Part shown: piece after piece, positions 1 to 6,992 of the stretch
How the letters are laid out: each line of letters starts with the position of its first letter
Numbering within the stretch: the stretch's first letter is position 1
IMG/VR virus record: IMGVR_UViG_3300030098_004416
Coordinates: 1 to 27,464 of that record
DNA length: 27,464 bases
Source: a virus
Reading direction: 5' to 3' (one strand)
Position numbers and translations under genes: made by a program
Notes under the pieces: model-generated
The model's database searches: none
Told to the model about the DNA's origin: nothing
Seen by the model: the letters and a program-made list of their open reading frames with translations, nothing else

Positions 1-1271
1 TTTGCATAACTTTGTCGGTGAACCTTTGGTAGATCGTCCAAGTCCAACAGCACATCTTCATCAATCAAGCACTCTTTGACCTGCTCATCGGTCAGAATAA
101 CCATTGTCATCCTGTTGTGGTCTTTGATATACTCCCTGATACGAGTCTGCATACGATCTTTGTGACGGTAATACTGGATGTCTTGACCAACAGGCACTCT
201 GGTTGACGTACCTTTGTCGGTGCTTCTGTAACTTCGTTGAAAGTATGTAAACTCTTTAGAGGTTTCGGGCAGAAGATATTGATCGAGGTCTGTCTTGATG
301 TGTCTACCAAGCGCACCGGCTTGTAGGCTGTTCGCCATGACAGCACGCTTGAAAGCGGTAGGAAGTGCCGAAATCTGCTGACCCGCTTCTTCTGCTAATT
401 TCTCCTTGATTTTTTTTGTCTTGTCTTTGATAGCCTGTTTTGTTTTCTCGTCCATAGCAAGATTCTCACGGGCAGTGTCAAAGCTCAGTTCTCCCAACTC
501 GAACTTGAGATACCCCTCGGTCCCAAAATCGTCCAACTCTGGAGGAATTTGGTACGCAATGTTTCCCATGAGTGCCACCATCCTACCCCATGAAGTAGAC
601 AGGCCGAAATCTTCTCCCTTAAAGATATAACCGTTGCGAGTATCGTCAATCGTCTTTTGAACACTTTCGTCATTGATTTCCGGTACAGTGCCTTCCCAAA
701 ACTTGAACACGTACTCCGCTTCGTTTGAGAACTGCCACACTCTATCTTCTACGCTCAAGCTGATTTCCAAACCGTTGTCTTCGTCGGTTTCGGACTCTGT
801 GAGCAAAGAGACTACGGGCTTGCGGTCATTGTCTCGGTAACAGGTGTAGGTACGCACAACCCCATTGTGGTAACTTTTAACGGTAAAACTATCCGTCATA
901 GAATACGGAGACAGACTGCCAATACCGAAACAGCCAATAACCTCGTTACTGTCTCGCTTGGTGCTAATACCAATACCAGCAAAAATGTTACGCACTTCAT
1001 GGTCTGTGAGTCCGGTTCCAAAATCCCGAATACAGAAGTATGGTTCTAGTTGCGTAGGAAGATGAACCTTGAACGGAATATGCGTAGTGCCTGCTTCGAC
1101 ATGCGAGTCGTGAGCATTGCAGGATAGTTCTCGGATTACTGCTCGCTCTTTGTGAGAGTAAACCTTGTCAGCAAACATATCAACGATGAATGCGATATCG
1201 CCAACGTTGAAGTCGGATGTCTCAAAGTTGCCACAGACAGCAACGTCTTGTTTTTCTGCGTAAAGTTTCAT
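1..1271 (-). CDS. rIIA: rIIA-like GHKL-ATPase protein, 3' end outside window
   Basis: 423 codons are open from ATG 1271 to the window edge with no stop, so the C-terminus is missing. The N-terminal domain has GHKL (Hsp90/MutL-type) ATP-binding motifs: an N-box RELSCNAHDSH (residues 48-57), RDFGTGL (82-88) and GCFGIGSLSPY (113-123). Order and spacing match the start of T4 RIIA (RELxxNxxDAH, CRDFGPGM, GGFGLGSKSPF). In T4, RIIA is a membrane-associated early protein involved in rapid lysis and exclusion phenotypes; its biochemical role is still unclear, and the function here is inferred. AGGA lies 8 nt before the ATG. It is read from promoter 1311-1338. An rIIB-like partner might lie beyond the edge. 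Confidence 0.88.
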   Translation of the reverse strand, partial: MKLYAEKQDVAVCGNFETSDFNVGDIAFIVDMFADKVYSHKERAVIRELSCNAHDSHVEAGTTHIPFKVHLPTQLEPYFCIRDFGTGLTDHEVRNIFAGIGISTKRDSNEVIGCFGIGSLSPYSMTDSFTVKSYHNGVVRTYTCYRDNDRKPVVSLLTESETDEDNGLEISLSVEDRVWQFSNEAEYVFKFWEGTVPEINDESVQKTIDDTRNGYIFKGEDFGLSTSWGRMVALMGNIAYQIPPELDDFGTEGYLKFELGELSFDTARENLAMDEKTKQAIKDKTKKIKEKLAEEAGQQISALPTAFKRAVMANSLQAGALGRHIKTDLDQYLLPETSKEFTYFQRSYRSTDKGTSTRVPVGQDIQYYRHKDRMQTRIREYIKDHNRMTMVILTDEQVKECLIDEDVLLDLDDLPKVHRQSYA

Positions 1272-1310
1272 CTAATCGTCCTAAAATGGTTGGTTGGTTG
1301 GTATGCCTCG

Positions 1311-1338
1311 ATTATAACATAGTTATCGTCGAAGTCAA
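1311..1338 (-). promoter_or_regulatory. sigma-70 promoter for rIIA-like gene
   Basis: On the minus strand: -35 TTGACT (1333-1338), 16-nt spacer containing CGATA, -10 TATAAT (1311-1316). The start codon is 40 nt downstream. Confidence 0.85.
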
Positions 1339-1418
1339 GCGGGTACTTTAGTTTTTTTAGAAAAAAAAATGGAAAGGTGGGATTTACATTTTACCCACAA
1401 ATTTCAGCACCAGTTGTG

Positions 1419-1499
1419 TCAGTCGCCTACTTTAACCACTATCTCAACCATGTATGGCACTTGCCCGTCCAGTTGAGAATCGTGTACTGTTACCGTCAC
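1419..1499 (-). CDS. possible 26-aa peptide
   Basis: GTG-start reading frame of 26 codons (begins VTVTVHDSQ, ends VVKVGD) in the 250-nt leader between promoter 1565-1592 and promoter 1311-1338. GGAG sits 7 nt before the GTG. This is the only frame in the interval with a ribosome site and protein-like composition. Very short and unrecognised, so it may be chance; the rest of 1340-1564 shows nothing I can support. Confidence 0.25.
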   Translation of the reverse strand: MTVTVHDSQLDGQVPYMVEIVVKVGD

Positions 1500-1564
1500 T
1501 GGTTTGCTCCGGCATTTTCAGTCACTTTCCTATCAAGCGAGAGCGACTCGCCTGACATATTTCC

Positions 1565-1592
1565 ATTATATACTATGTATCGTCATTGTCAA
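1565..1592 (-). promoter_or_regulatory. sigma-70 promoter overlapping a stop codon
   Basis: -35 TTGACA (1587-1592), 16-nt spacer with CGATA, -10 TATAAT (1565-1570). The TGA of the -35 box is the stop codon of the gene at 1589-1816. Confidence 0.85.
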
Positions 1593-1816
1593 GGAGTTTC
1601 TTGAGGATTTCTGGAATAATTTTCCCAATCTTCGTTATACGCTCCTGTTTCGCTATCAAAGATATTTTCAAACCGAAAAGTTATATCCCCTTCTCTTATT
1701 CTTTCAATGAGTTTTTGTTTTGCTTGTTCGATTAAGGTGTCTGGATCAGTGCCAATTGGAGCGTCAACCACAATGATACTGTCAAGACCAAAATCATAGG
1801 ATACATTTTTACTCAT
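1589..1816 (-). CDS. hypothetical protein, 75 aa
   Basis: Last gene of the long minus-strand operon read from promoter 3902-3929. Begins MSKNVSYDF; GGGAG lies upstream of the ATG. No family recognised. Soluble and acidic toward the C-terminus (residues NEDWENYSRN). Its TGA stop is inside the -35 box of the next promoter, so gene end and promoter are fused into one compact junction. Confidence 0.75.
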   Translation of the reverse strand: MSKNVSYDFGLDSIIVVDAPIGTDPDTLIEQAKQKLIERIREGDITFRFENIFDSETGAYNEDWENYSRNPQETP

Positions 1817-1834
1817 CGTCCAAAATCTCCCTTT

Positions 1835-2005
1835 TCAAAATTCTTTGTGGTCCCATTCAAATTGTTTTTGTTTTCCGTCTTGATGTATTGAGATAGAGTA
1901 GAAGTCTAGGTTATCGTCACTCATTAACTCGTTCAGGTATTCGTAAACATCGTCTTTAGTAACGCCTGATCTATTAAACTGTAGCTCAATTTTAACAGTG
2001 GTCAT
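1835..2005 (-). CDS. hypothetical protein, 56 aa
   Basis: Start chosen at ATG 2005 (MTTVKIELQF), where GGAG lies 6 nt upstream; a longer frame runs back into the preceding gene but lacks a ribosome site. The start overlaps the end of the gene at 1992-2210 by 14 nt, implying translational coupling. Alternating hydrophobic and charged residues in the first 12 positions suggest a beta strand. No family recognised. Confidence 0.75.
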   Translation of the reverse strand: MTTVKIELQFNRSGVTKDDVYEYLNELMSDDNLDFYSISIHQDGKQKQFEWDHKEF

Positions 2006-2210
2006 CTTCAACTCCATAATTTTCGTTGGTAAAATCTTCTGCTTCGCATCCATGATGCGAAAGGTTTGCATGAAATACGTCACTATCTTCTAACATGATA
2101 GAATAAACGTCATCGTATACAAACTGGGTGAGTTCCTCGTATGACATGTTATTAACAACAAAATCTGCCAAATTCTTAATCATCTCATGCGTTGGTACTG
2201 TGTTACTCAT
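1992..2210 (-). CDS. hypothetical protein, 72 aa
   Basis: Start at ATG 2210 (MSNTVPTHEMIKN). The ATG overlaps the stop of the preceding gene in the 8-nt junction ATGAGTAA, the coupling signal used repeatedly in this operon. Predicted mostly helical and acidic, ending EDDHC. No family recognised. Confidence 0.78.
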   Translation of the reverse strand: MSNTVPTHEMIKNLADFVVNNMSYEELTQFVYDDVYSIMLEDSDVFHANLSHHGCEAEDFTNENYGVEDDHC

Positions 2211-2382
2211 CTTCAACATCCTCAATCTCACTAAGCAAACAAATACAACCGTTTTCATCTGCACCAAAGTGGTGTCTGGCAAACTTAATTGCTTCCTCTC
2301 TGGTGTCAAAATAATCGTAGGTAATCCATTCCGCTTCTGCATCATGTCCATTTGGCACATCTATGGCGTATGTCTTACTCAT
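2203..2382 (-). CDS. hypothetical protein, 59 aa
   Basis: Start at ATG 2382 (MSKTYAIDVPNGHDAE), again inside an ATGAGTAA junction with the upstream gene. Contains YFDTREEAIKFA followed by a beta-like stretch, a pattern common in small phage proteins that rearrange sensory or modifier-type folds. Ends EDVEDE. Function unknown. Confidence 0.78.
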   Translation of the reverse strand: MSKTYAIDVPNGHDAEAEWITYDYFDTREEAIKFARHHFGADENGCICLLSEIEDVEDE

Positions 2383-2566
2383 CTTCAAGTCCCTCAAATA
2401 CATTATTAACAAAAAAATCTTCAACTGTTGCGATTGCGGTTTGTTGGCGGGCCTGTTCGTCTGATAAGTGTGGATCATTTGCGATTATGCTATCATCCAA
2501 TACATTATCAGTAGCCAATTCCATCACAATGTCCACTGCCTCTTCTAATTTCATAAAGTCACTCAT
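2375..2566 (-). CDS. hypothetical acidic protein, 63 aa
   Basis: Start at ATG 2566 (MSDFMKLEEAV), coupled to the upstream gene by ATGAGTAA. Helical, strongly acidic, ending EGLEDE. Function unknown. Confidence 0.77.
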   Translation of the reverse strand: MSDFMKLEEAVDIVMELATDNVLDDSIIANDPHLSDEQARQQTAIATVEDFFVNNVFEGLEDE

Positions 2567-2774
2567 CTTCAATCTCCGAATTAATTGAGATAAACATTGT
2601 TCCTGCATCAATTATACCATCCGATTCCTCAAACACAACCAGTTCGGCGGGATAATATTCGCCCTTTTCTGCGTCATATACCATCACTGTGGAATCAATA
2701 AAACTGCGACTGTCTTCCTTTTCATCTTTTCTGTCAATTTCCATCGCGAGTTCTCCCCAATTCATTCTACTCAT
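2559..2774 (-). CDS. hypothetical acidic protein, 71 aa
   Basis: Start at ATG 2774 (MSRMNWGELAME) with GGAG 7 nt upstream. First protein gene after the embedded tRNA-Leu. C-terminal half is beta-like (VMVYDAEKGEYYPAELVVF); ends EIEDE. No family recognised. Confidence 0.77.
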   Translation of the reverse strand: MSRMNWGELAMEIDRKDEKEDSRSFIDSTVMVYDAEKGEYYPAELVVFEESDGIIDAGTMFISINSEIEDE

Positions 2775-2801
2775 CGTCAAGCTCCTAAATATGGTTGGTT
2801 A

Positions 2802-2884
2802 TGCGGGAAGGGGGACTTGAACCCCCACGTCCAAAGGACACTAGATCCTAAATCTAGCGCGTCTGCCGATTCCGCCACTCCCGC
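2802..2884 (-). tRNA. tRNA-Leu(UAG)
   Basis: Full class II cloverleaf. Acceptor GCGGGAG pairs with CTTCCCGC and the discriminator is A. The D-arm contains GGCGGAATCGG. Anticodon stem CTAGA/TCTAG closes a seven-base loop TTTAGGA, giving anticodon TAG for CUA codons. The T-arm reads GGGGGTTCAAGTCCCCC. CCA is not encoded. The gene sits inside a protein operon: its 5' end shares one base with the TAG stop of 2884-3069, and the next start codon is 28 nt past its 3' end. No separate promoter was seen, so it should be cut out of the operon mRNA. Confidence 0.95.
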
Positions 2885-3069
2885 TAAATCTCTTCGAGAG
2901 AGTCTCGTATTAATTCAATCAGTTCTTTTAGTTGGTCGGGCGTCATTTCTACACCACGTTCCGCCATAATCTGTCGTATATTATATGGTTCTTTATCGTA
3001 ATTGTCAAGTGCAAACTTTAAAAAAAGTCGATTCTCTTTTATATAATTGAGCCAAGTGTCCGTTTCCAT
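2884..3069 (-). CDS. hypothetical protein, 61 aa
   Basis: Begins METDTWLNYIKEN; the ATG overlaps the TAA of the upstream gene (TAATG). Helical throughout, with a C-terminal stretch TPDQLKELIELIRDSLEEI resembling an amphipathic helix. Followed directly by tRNA-Leu. Function unknown. Confidence 0.78.
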   Translation of the reverse strand: METDTWLNYIKENRLFLKFALDNYDKEPYNIRQIMAERGVEMTPDQLKELIELIRDSLEEI

Positions 3070-3254
3070 TATCCATTACCTCGTGGCGAGTACAGGCTAT
3101 TCAGCATCAGTATGGATTGTTTTACAGAATCGTTATCTGTAGTGTCTGCTATTTCCTCTACGAGTTCCTCAAACATACACTTTGCTTCATCTTCAGGAAG
3201 ATAAGAATTTACTATATCTTTTATGTTTCTTGCTTCTTTGTTTGTGATTGGCAT
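3069..3254 (-). CDS. hypothetical protein, 61 aa
   Basis: Start at ATG 3254 (MPITNKEARN), preceded by GGAG at 6 nt; longer in-frame readings overlap the upstream gene and lack a ribosome site. Helical and acidic (EEIADTTDNDS). Function unknown. Confidence 0.78.
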   Translation of the reverse strand: MPITNKEARNIKDIVNSYLPEDEAKCMFEELVEEIADTTDNDSVKQSILMLNSLYSPRGNG

Positions 3255-3256
3255 AT

Positions 3257-3472
3257 TTATCTCCAAAGGAAAAAGTCTAATATCTTGGAAGCGAAGGATT
3301 TTTTTGTTTTGACTCCGTATTTGTCTCGCGCTATCTTTCTCTCCTCTTTTTTTATTTCTCGCATGATGTCTTTGTTGTTGCGTCTCCAAGTTTCTAGTGA
3401 GAGATTATACTCTTCATCTGTTTGCCTAGAATAAACGCTCATGCGATCATTGTCATTCTCGTTTGTAGTCAT
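3257..3472 (-). CDS. hypothetical basic protein, 71 aa
   Basis: Start at ATG 3472 (MTTNENDNDRMS), overlapping the end of the cupin gene by 20 nt, with AGG 7 nt upstream. The C-terminal half is very basic (REIKKEERKIARDKYGVK) and ends in a hydrophobic tail ILDFFLWR, which could bind nucleic acid or membrane. Unrecognised. An internal Met at residue 11 is an alternative start. Confidence 0.72.
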   Translation of the reverse strand: MTTNENDNDRMSVYSRQTDEEYNLSLETWRRNNKDIMREIKKEERKIARDKYGVKTKKSFASKILDFFLWR

Positions 3473-3890
3473 CTTCGTACCTGATAATGTCGTCCTCGTT
3501 ACATGCACCATATTGTAACTCTGCCACAACACACATGGTCGAGCTTCGGTTACAAAGTCGGTGTACACTAGTTTTTGGAATAAGAATTACATCGCCCTCG
3601 GTCATTTTAAATTCAGCATCATCTAGCTGACAGACGCATTCGCCACTCACAACAACCCAGAATTCATTTCTATCATTATGTGATTGCAGGGATAGCCTTG
3701 AGTTGGGGGTGACAGAAATAGTTTTGAAAACAACGTTATCTGTTCTGTAAAAATCAGTATACGAACCCCACGGTTTTCTGACTCTCAACTGACTGGCAGA
3801 CATGTTGTGTCGAAGTTTTTCCTCTCCGATTCCCATTGCTTCTCCTTCTATTACAGGAAATTGATCTCCTAAAGGTATTTTGTCTTCCAT
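3453..3890 (-). CDS. mannose-6-phosphate isomerase type II cupin
   Basis: 145 aa. Matches the stand-alone C-terminal isomerase domain of ManC/AlgA-type enzymes: RKPWGSYTDF (38-47), RLSLQSH (65-71), EFWVVVSGECV (76-86), EGDVILIPKTSVHRL (98-112) and a terminal EDDIIRYEDDY. The family interconverts mannose-6-phosphate and fructose-6-phosphate, feeding GDP-mannose synthesis. In the usual metal motif HxHRxEHW the second His is Asp and the last is Phe here (HNDRNEFW); H71, E76 and H110 remain, so metal use may differ. No pyrophosphorylase domain is present. First gene after promoter 3902-3929; GGAG 7 nt before the ATG. A GDP-mannose dehydratase lies at 19,334. Confidence 0.87.
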   Translation of the reverse strand: MEDKIPLGDQFPVIEGEAMGIGEEKLRHNMSASQLRVRKPWGSYTDFYRTDNVVFKTISVTPNSRLSLQSHNDRNEFWVVVSGECVCQLDDAEFKMTEGDVILIPKTSVHRLCNRSSTMCVVAELQYGACNEDDIIRYEDDYKRE

Positions 3891-3901
3891 GCCATGTCTC
3901 C

Positions 3902-3929
3902 ATTATAAACTACGTATCGTCATTGTCAA
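3902..3929 (-). promoter_or_regulatory. sigma-70 promoter for the cupin-tRNA-small gene operon
   Basis: -35 TTGACA (3924-3929), 16-nt spacer with CGATA, -10 TATAAT (3902-3907). It reads about 2.3 kb covering ten genes and tRNA-Leu. Confidence 0.88.
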
Positions 3930-3946
3930 GTCAAAACTTTAGACAA

Positions 3947-4108
3947 TTACACATTTCTAGTTGTCAACATCCTTGCTGCAACTCTGACTGCTTGTTCGTG
4001 ACAGCTAACACACCTGTAAACGGTTCCTCTGTTGGTTGAAACAGGATAATAATCGCTGGTCTTTTTGTCACAATCTATGCACTGTTTTTTTTCTTTCTTT
4101 TTGTTCAT
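3947..4108 (-). CDS. zinc-ribbon miniprotein, 53 aa
   Basis: Begins MNKKKEKKQ and carries CIDC (10-13) and CVSC (33-36), the two knuckles of a zinc ribbon separated by 19 residues. The basic N-terminus suggests nucleic-acid or protein binding (inference). Stops 18 nt before the -35 box of promoter 3902-3929. No CGATA-type promoter and only a weak ribosome site upstream. Confidence 0.72.
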   Translation of the reverse strand: MNKKKEKKQCIDCDKKTSDYYPVSTNRGTVYRCVSCHEQAVRVAARMLTTRNV

Positions 4109-4603
4109 AAAAGTTGGTTTTTCTTTTTTAAATGCAGGGCTAGGACAATTTACACACTACATAATACACCTAGACTAATACTACAACACATATAAATATA
4201 CCATATAGTACTGTAAAAATGCTAGTAGTGTAAGAATAAGTGTTTTTCAGAGATGTCTCACCTAACCTCGTGTTCCCGCAATAAGTAATGATTGGGTTTT
4301 AATCCCACAAAGTTGCCTCAAAAAGATGTCATTATGGGCGCAAAAGCCACAAAGTTGAAATAGAGTAGTGTCAATATGGCTGACTTCCTATGAATATAAG
4401 GTGTATATGTGACTTAATTACATTTTGTATGATGGTTTAGCTAAGACAAATGATTGTTTGGCTGCGACACATCAATTATTGGGGCATAAAACAAAGACTT
4501 TTTGTTAGTCTGCTCCAAGTCCGTAAGGACAAAGACTTTGTGTACTTTATATGTGGGATAAATGTTGTCGTACCTAAAATCCTTTCCGTAAGAGATAAAG
4601 AAA
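4109..4603. other. non-coding strand-switch region
   Basis: 495 bases with no convincing gene. AT-rich stretches at 4185-4215 include TATAAATA, the T4 late-promoter core, on the plus strand. The decamer CACAAAGTTG repeats near 4310 and 4352. A candidate late promoter lies at 4393-4408. The leader of the plus-strand gene can fold AGACT/AGTCT (4495-4511) and a GTAA-capped hairpin GTCC/GGAC (4519-4530). Confidence 0.5.
4393..4408 (+). promoter_or_regulatory. candidate late promoter (AATATAAGGT motif)
   Basis: AATATAAGGTGTATAT, nearly identical to AATATAAGGTATATA at 17,764-17,778. Both precede the only two places where plus-strand transcription begins in the window, and neither is preceded by a TTGACA box. 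Proposed as the target of the phage sigma factor at 18,031 (inference). It is 196 nt upstream of the start codon. Confidence 0.45.
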
Positions 4604-4945
4604 ATGCAATTAGACAAAAATAAGATACTCGGAGAAGTACAGGAACATTTTGGAAGCAAAAATTACGCTGACGGTTCGTATGGTTTAGCTTCAGAATGTG
4701 TTGATCTTGGGCAAGAGTGGCTTGACACTTATGATGGTGACTTTGGGGCGTTGTCAAGAAAAAGTCCCAAACAAATGAAAAAAGAGTTGAAACAGTATTA
4801 CAAAGGAAGACTTGATTATGCATCCTACAATGCAACTTTTATTCCTACATTTATATGGATGTGGATAGCTCAAGCAATTATTACATGGGTGGTGACAAGA
4901 ATCATTAACAACATTTGGGGACAAATTGATGGTAGGTATCTATAA
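4604..4945 (+). CDS. membrane protein, 113 aa, isolated plus-strand gene
   Basis: Begins MQLDKNKILGEVQ. The N-terminal 80 residues are soluble and mixed helical; residues about 83-107 form one hydrophobic segment (ATFIPTFIWMWIAQAI...) with Arg and Asn at its end, so a single C-terminal membrane anchor is likely. No family recognised. The only plus-strand gene in the left 17.5 kb; it converges on tRNA-Ile, whose 3' end is 2 nt past its stop. Ribosome site is weak (AAGAGA). Likely expressed late if the AATATAAGGT motif is a promoter. Confidence 0.82.
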   Translation: MQLDKNKILGEVQEHFGSKNYADGSYGLASECVDLGQEWLDTYDGDFGALSRKSPKQMKKELKQYYKGRLDYASYNATFIPTFIWMWIAQAIITWVVTRIINNIWGQIDGRYL

Positions 4946-4946
4946 G

Positions 4947-5019
4947 TAGGGCTGGTGGGAATCGAACCCACGACCACCGCTTTATAAGAACGGCACTCTT
5001 ACCTCTGAGTTACAGCCCC
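4947..5019 (-). tRNA. tRNA-Ile(UAU)
   Basis: 73-nt cloverleaf. Acceptor GGGGCTG/CAGCCCT with one G-U, discriminator A. D-stem ACTC/GAGT. Anticodon stem CCGTT/AGCGG with loop CTTATAA, anticodon TAT reading AUA. T-arm GTGGGTTCGATTCCCAC. CCA is not encoded. A UAU anticodon reads AUA without the lysidine modification needed by tRNA-Ile(CAU). It has its own promoter 16 nt upstream. Confidence 0.94.
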
Positions 5020-5034
5020 ATGGTCTCTGCATCA

Positions 5035-5062
5035 ATTATACATTATATATCGTCAAAGTCAA
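5035..5062 (-). promoter_or_regulatory. sigma-70 promoter for tRNA-Ile
   Basis: -35 TTGACT (5057-5062), 16-nt spacer with CGATA, -10 TATAAT (5035-5040). Predicted transcript start is about 9 nt before the tRNA. Confidence 0.87.
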
Positions 5063-5093
5063 GCCCAAACTTTAAAGATTTTTGTGTTTTTTG

Positions 5094-5373
5094 GCTGACT
5101 CTCGCTGTGCCCGCCAGTCTAAAAGGAAGGGGAAAGACAAAGTTACAAAGTGTCGGCATTTAAAAATAAGTGCCTACGAAATGTAACAAAAAGTGCTGAC
5201 TATCATCAAGACCAGCAGTCTGAGACAATTAGAAACGACAAAATTGTGCAAATTCGCTGACTGTCTTCATGGCCCCGAGTCTAAAAAGAAGGGGAAGGAC
5301 AAAATGAAATCCCTCAATTTCGCTGACTATCACCATGCCCACCAGTCGGGACGGAAGGGGAGCGACAACGTGA
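5094..5373 (-). repeat. array of four GACT-N15-AGTC repeat units
   Basis: Four copies of a 23-nt imperfect hairpin unit GACT-N15-AGTC at 5097-5119, 5198-5220, 5259-5281 and 5325-5347, every one exactly 23 nt and followed on the minus strand by AGC. Within the N15, positions 5 (G), 7 (C) and 14 (A) are constant. Units A, C and D also share a block reading TTCCCCTTC plus T/A-rich bases before GACT on the minus strand. Spacings are 101, 61 and 66 nt. A fifth copy is at 11,463-11,485. The region is read from promoter 5474-5502 and lacks a credible gene. Function unknown. Confidence 0.75.
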
Positions 5374-5473
5374 AACGTCGGGGTGATGACCTCACAAAAT
5401 GTTGGGGGAAAATTTCAGATTTTTGTGGCAGGAAAAGTTAATCGTCCTAAATCCTTACAGAGCACGAACTTAC

Positions 5474-5502
5474 ATTATACCATATACATCGACCAAAAGC
5501 AA
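5474..5502 (-). promoter_or_regulatory. sigma-70 promoter for the repeat array
   Basis: -35 TTGCTT (5497-5502), 17-nt spacer with CGATG, -10 TATAAT (5474-5479). Weaker -35 than its neighbours. Reads into the repeat array and on to tRNA-Ile. Confidence 0.65.
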
Positions 5503-5599
5503 CCCCAGACTTGAGCTAAATCCTTACAGGTTAATAACTTACGACACAATCATAAATACTTTGTTTCTGAATGGTATGAAATTTGCACTGAGAAATTGA

Positions 5600-5683
5600 C
5601 ATAAGTCCTTATAGGGAAACAACTTAGGGCGCCGGGGGCGGCCCCGCTCGCCGTAAGTCCTTACGCCATAAGGGTTTACGTCG
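5600..5683 (-). repeat. three-arm palindromic element, copy 1
   Basis: Arm ATAAGTC..., central GC-rich hairpin CGGGGGCGGCCCCG, arm CGTAAGTCCTTAC/GTTTACG. Lies just past the DUF932 terminator. The interval 5503-5599 shows no gene. Confidence 0.85.
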
Positions 5684-5696
5684 ATTATGAAAACTT

Positions 5697-5736
5697 AAAA
5701 AAAAACCGCCCTACCCCCTTGACAAGGGTAGAGCGG
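5697..5736 (-). terminator. Rho-independent terminator of DUF932 gene
   Basis: Eleven-pair stem CCGCTCTACCC with GGGTAG.GGCGG (one G-U) around a TTGTCAA-type loop, followed by nine T on the minus strand. Starts 24 nt after the stop codon. Confidence 0.92.
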
Positions 5737-5759
5737 CTACAACAACAACGAAAGGAACA

Positions 5760-6650
5760 CTACGCGACCAGTTCCATCACCAGCGATTCAGCCTTTCGGA
5801 CGTTAGCGTCCCGTGAGGCTCGCAGGATTCTGTCAAAGTCAGATTTGAAACCGGTTTTTGCTTGGGCATCGTGCTGAACATAACCCTGAACAGCGTTGTA
5901 CGCTTCCCAAGCGGATACAGTGAAACCGTCATCCATTGCCGGACGACCAGTGCGGAACCGTTCAGACTGCAATCGTTTGAAGATTGCTTCGGTTCGCATA
6001 CGGTGAACCGTTGCAGCTCGCTGAGTTGCGTCCGCTGCTGGTTCAGGATAGATGGAGTTCAGGAAGTTGACCATCTGAACATCACGAGATTCCAGATTCT
6101 GAATAACATCCGTAAGCGTAGCCCACGAATCCTTCAAGACTCCGAACGTTGCAATAAGGTCATCCATCTGAGAACGCAAGCCGGAAGTGTGACGAATGGA
6201 AACGGTTGTACCGCTCACCTTTGTCATCATCGCCAGATTGCTACAAGCGTCCCTGTAGTAGCCCATAGTAGCCCGGAATGCTTTACCATCGTATCCCGCG
6301 TTGATAATAACGCGAGGCCAAATATTATCCCGCTCACCGAACACGCTCAAACGGTCGTGCTTAGTGGGCTGAATGGACACATAGTGTCCTTCCCTGAAAT
6401 GACAATCAACGTCAATTTCACCGTCGAACGCTTCGGCGGCTGATTCGACAAGCGCGAGAACGTCATCGGTTTGGTGCGGAACATATCGCGCCGTCACCGA
6501 ACCGTTTCCGACAACGGATTCGCTGTCAGACCGAAACAAAGCATACCACGGAGTACGCATACCATCCGGTCCACTTAGCGGGAACTTGTCAACGGTGAAG
6601 TTGAAAGAGTCAGAAACTTTCTGAGAGACCTGAGTAGAGAGAACTTGCAT
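5760..6650 (-). CDS. DUF932-family phage protein, 296 aa
   Basis: Sequence matches the DUF932 (phage/plasmid-like, LGT-type) family: FREGHYVSIQPTKH, then WPRVIINAGYDGKAFRATMGYYRDACSNLAM (written in part; the YR-x2-CSN motif is characteristic) and a helical C-terminal half with EAYNAVQGYVQHD. Family function is not established; members are common in phages and mobile elements. AAAGG is 8 nt before the ATG. A single-gene unit bounded by promoter 6692-6719 and a strong terminator, and the longest complete early gene in the window. Confidence 0.82.
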   Translation of the reverse strand: MQVLSTQVSQKVSDSFNFTVDKFPLSGPDGMRTPWYALFRSDSESVVGNGSVTARYVPHQTDDVLALVESAAEAFDGEIDVDCHFREGHYVSIQPTKHDRLSVFGERDNIWPRVIINAGYDGKAFRATMGYYRDACSNLAMMTKVSGTTVSIRHTSGLRSQMDDLIATFGVLKDSWATLTDVIQNLESRDVQMVNFLNSIYPEPAADATQRAATVHRMRTEAIFKRLQSERFRTGRPAMDDGFTVSAWEAYNAVQGYVQHDAQAKTGFKSDFDRILRASRDANVRKAESLVMELVA

Positions 6651-6691
6651 CGTAAAAACCTTTCGTTGAAACTAAAAACCTTACACTGTCC

Positions 6692-6719
6692 ATTATACAA
6701 TATGAACGGCGAATGTCAA
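6692..6719 (-). promoter_or_regulatory. sigma-70 promoter for DUF932 gene
   Basis: -35 TTGACA (6714-6719), 16-nt spacer (CCGTT instead of CGATA), -10 TATAAT (6692-6697). Confidence 0.88.
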
Positions 6720-6727
6720 GAAAATTA

Positions 6728-6931
6728 TTAGGATTTGGCAGGATCTAAAAACATCTTATCCCAGCACGCCGAACATGTGCCAGAGATGAACATCTCACGC
6801 TGATCGGGGTCGAGATACGGCATCGCGTTCTGAATCAGCTCGCCCTCCGCCCACGATTCCACGTCGCTCGGCTTGGCATCGATGGCCGATTCCTGTCCAC
6901 AGTGGACACATTCCAGATGATACGTTTCCAT
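6728..6931 (-). CDS. zinc-binding protein, 67 aa
   Basis: Start at ATG 6931 (METYHLECVHCG), with AGGA 9 nt upstream; longer readings would begin at or before the predicted transcript start. CVHC (8-11) and CSAC (near residue 55) form a probable zinc site. Ends DPAKS just before the -35 region of the next promoter. Function unknown; phage zinc miniproteins often bind host polymerase or nucleic acid (inference only). Confidence 0.8.
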   Translation of the reverse strand: METYHLECVHCGQESAIDAKPSDVESWAEGELIQNAMPYLDPDQREMFISGTCSACWDKMFLDPAKS

Positions 6932-6964
6932 TTCGCTTTCCTTTCTTGTTGTCATTACTCCCCC

Positions 6965-6992
6965 ATTATACAATATATATCGGCATTGTCAA
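6965..6992 (-). promoter_or_regulatory. sigma-70 promoter for zinc protein gene
   Basis: -35 TTGACA (6987-6992), 16-nt spacer with CGATA, -10 TATAAT (6965-6970). Confidence 0.88.

Noticed and set aside
5229-5336. 35-codon minus-strand frame across repeat units C and D
   Set aside because: Only these two units are in frame and there is no proper ribosome site; the other copies do not preserve it.
5094-5373. CRISPR array
   Set aside because: Units are imperfect hairpins with unequal spacing and similar, not unique, intervening sequence; no cas genes.
5193-5441. 82-codon plus-strand frame in the repeat array
   Set aside because: Its repeated look comes from the DNA repeats; spacings of 61 and 101 nt break the frame between units, and transcription is on the other strand.
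5862-6443. 193-codon plus-strand reading frame
   Set aside because: Lies fully inside the DUF932 gene on the other strand; composition is a shadow, and there is no ribosome site or promoter.
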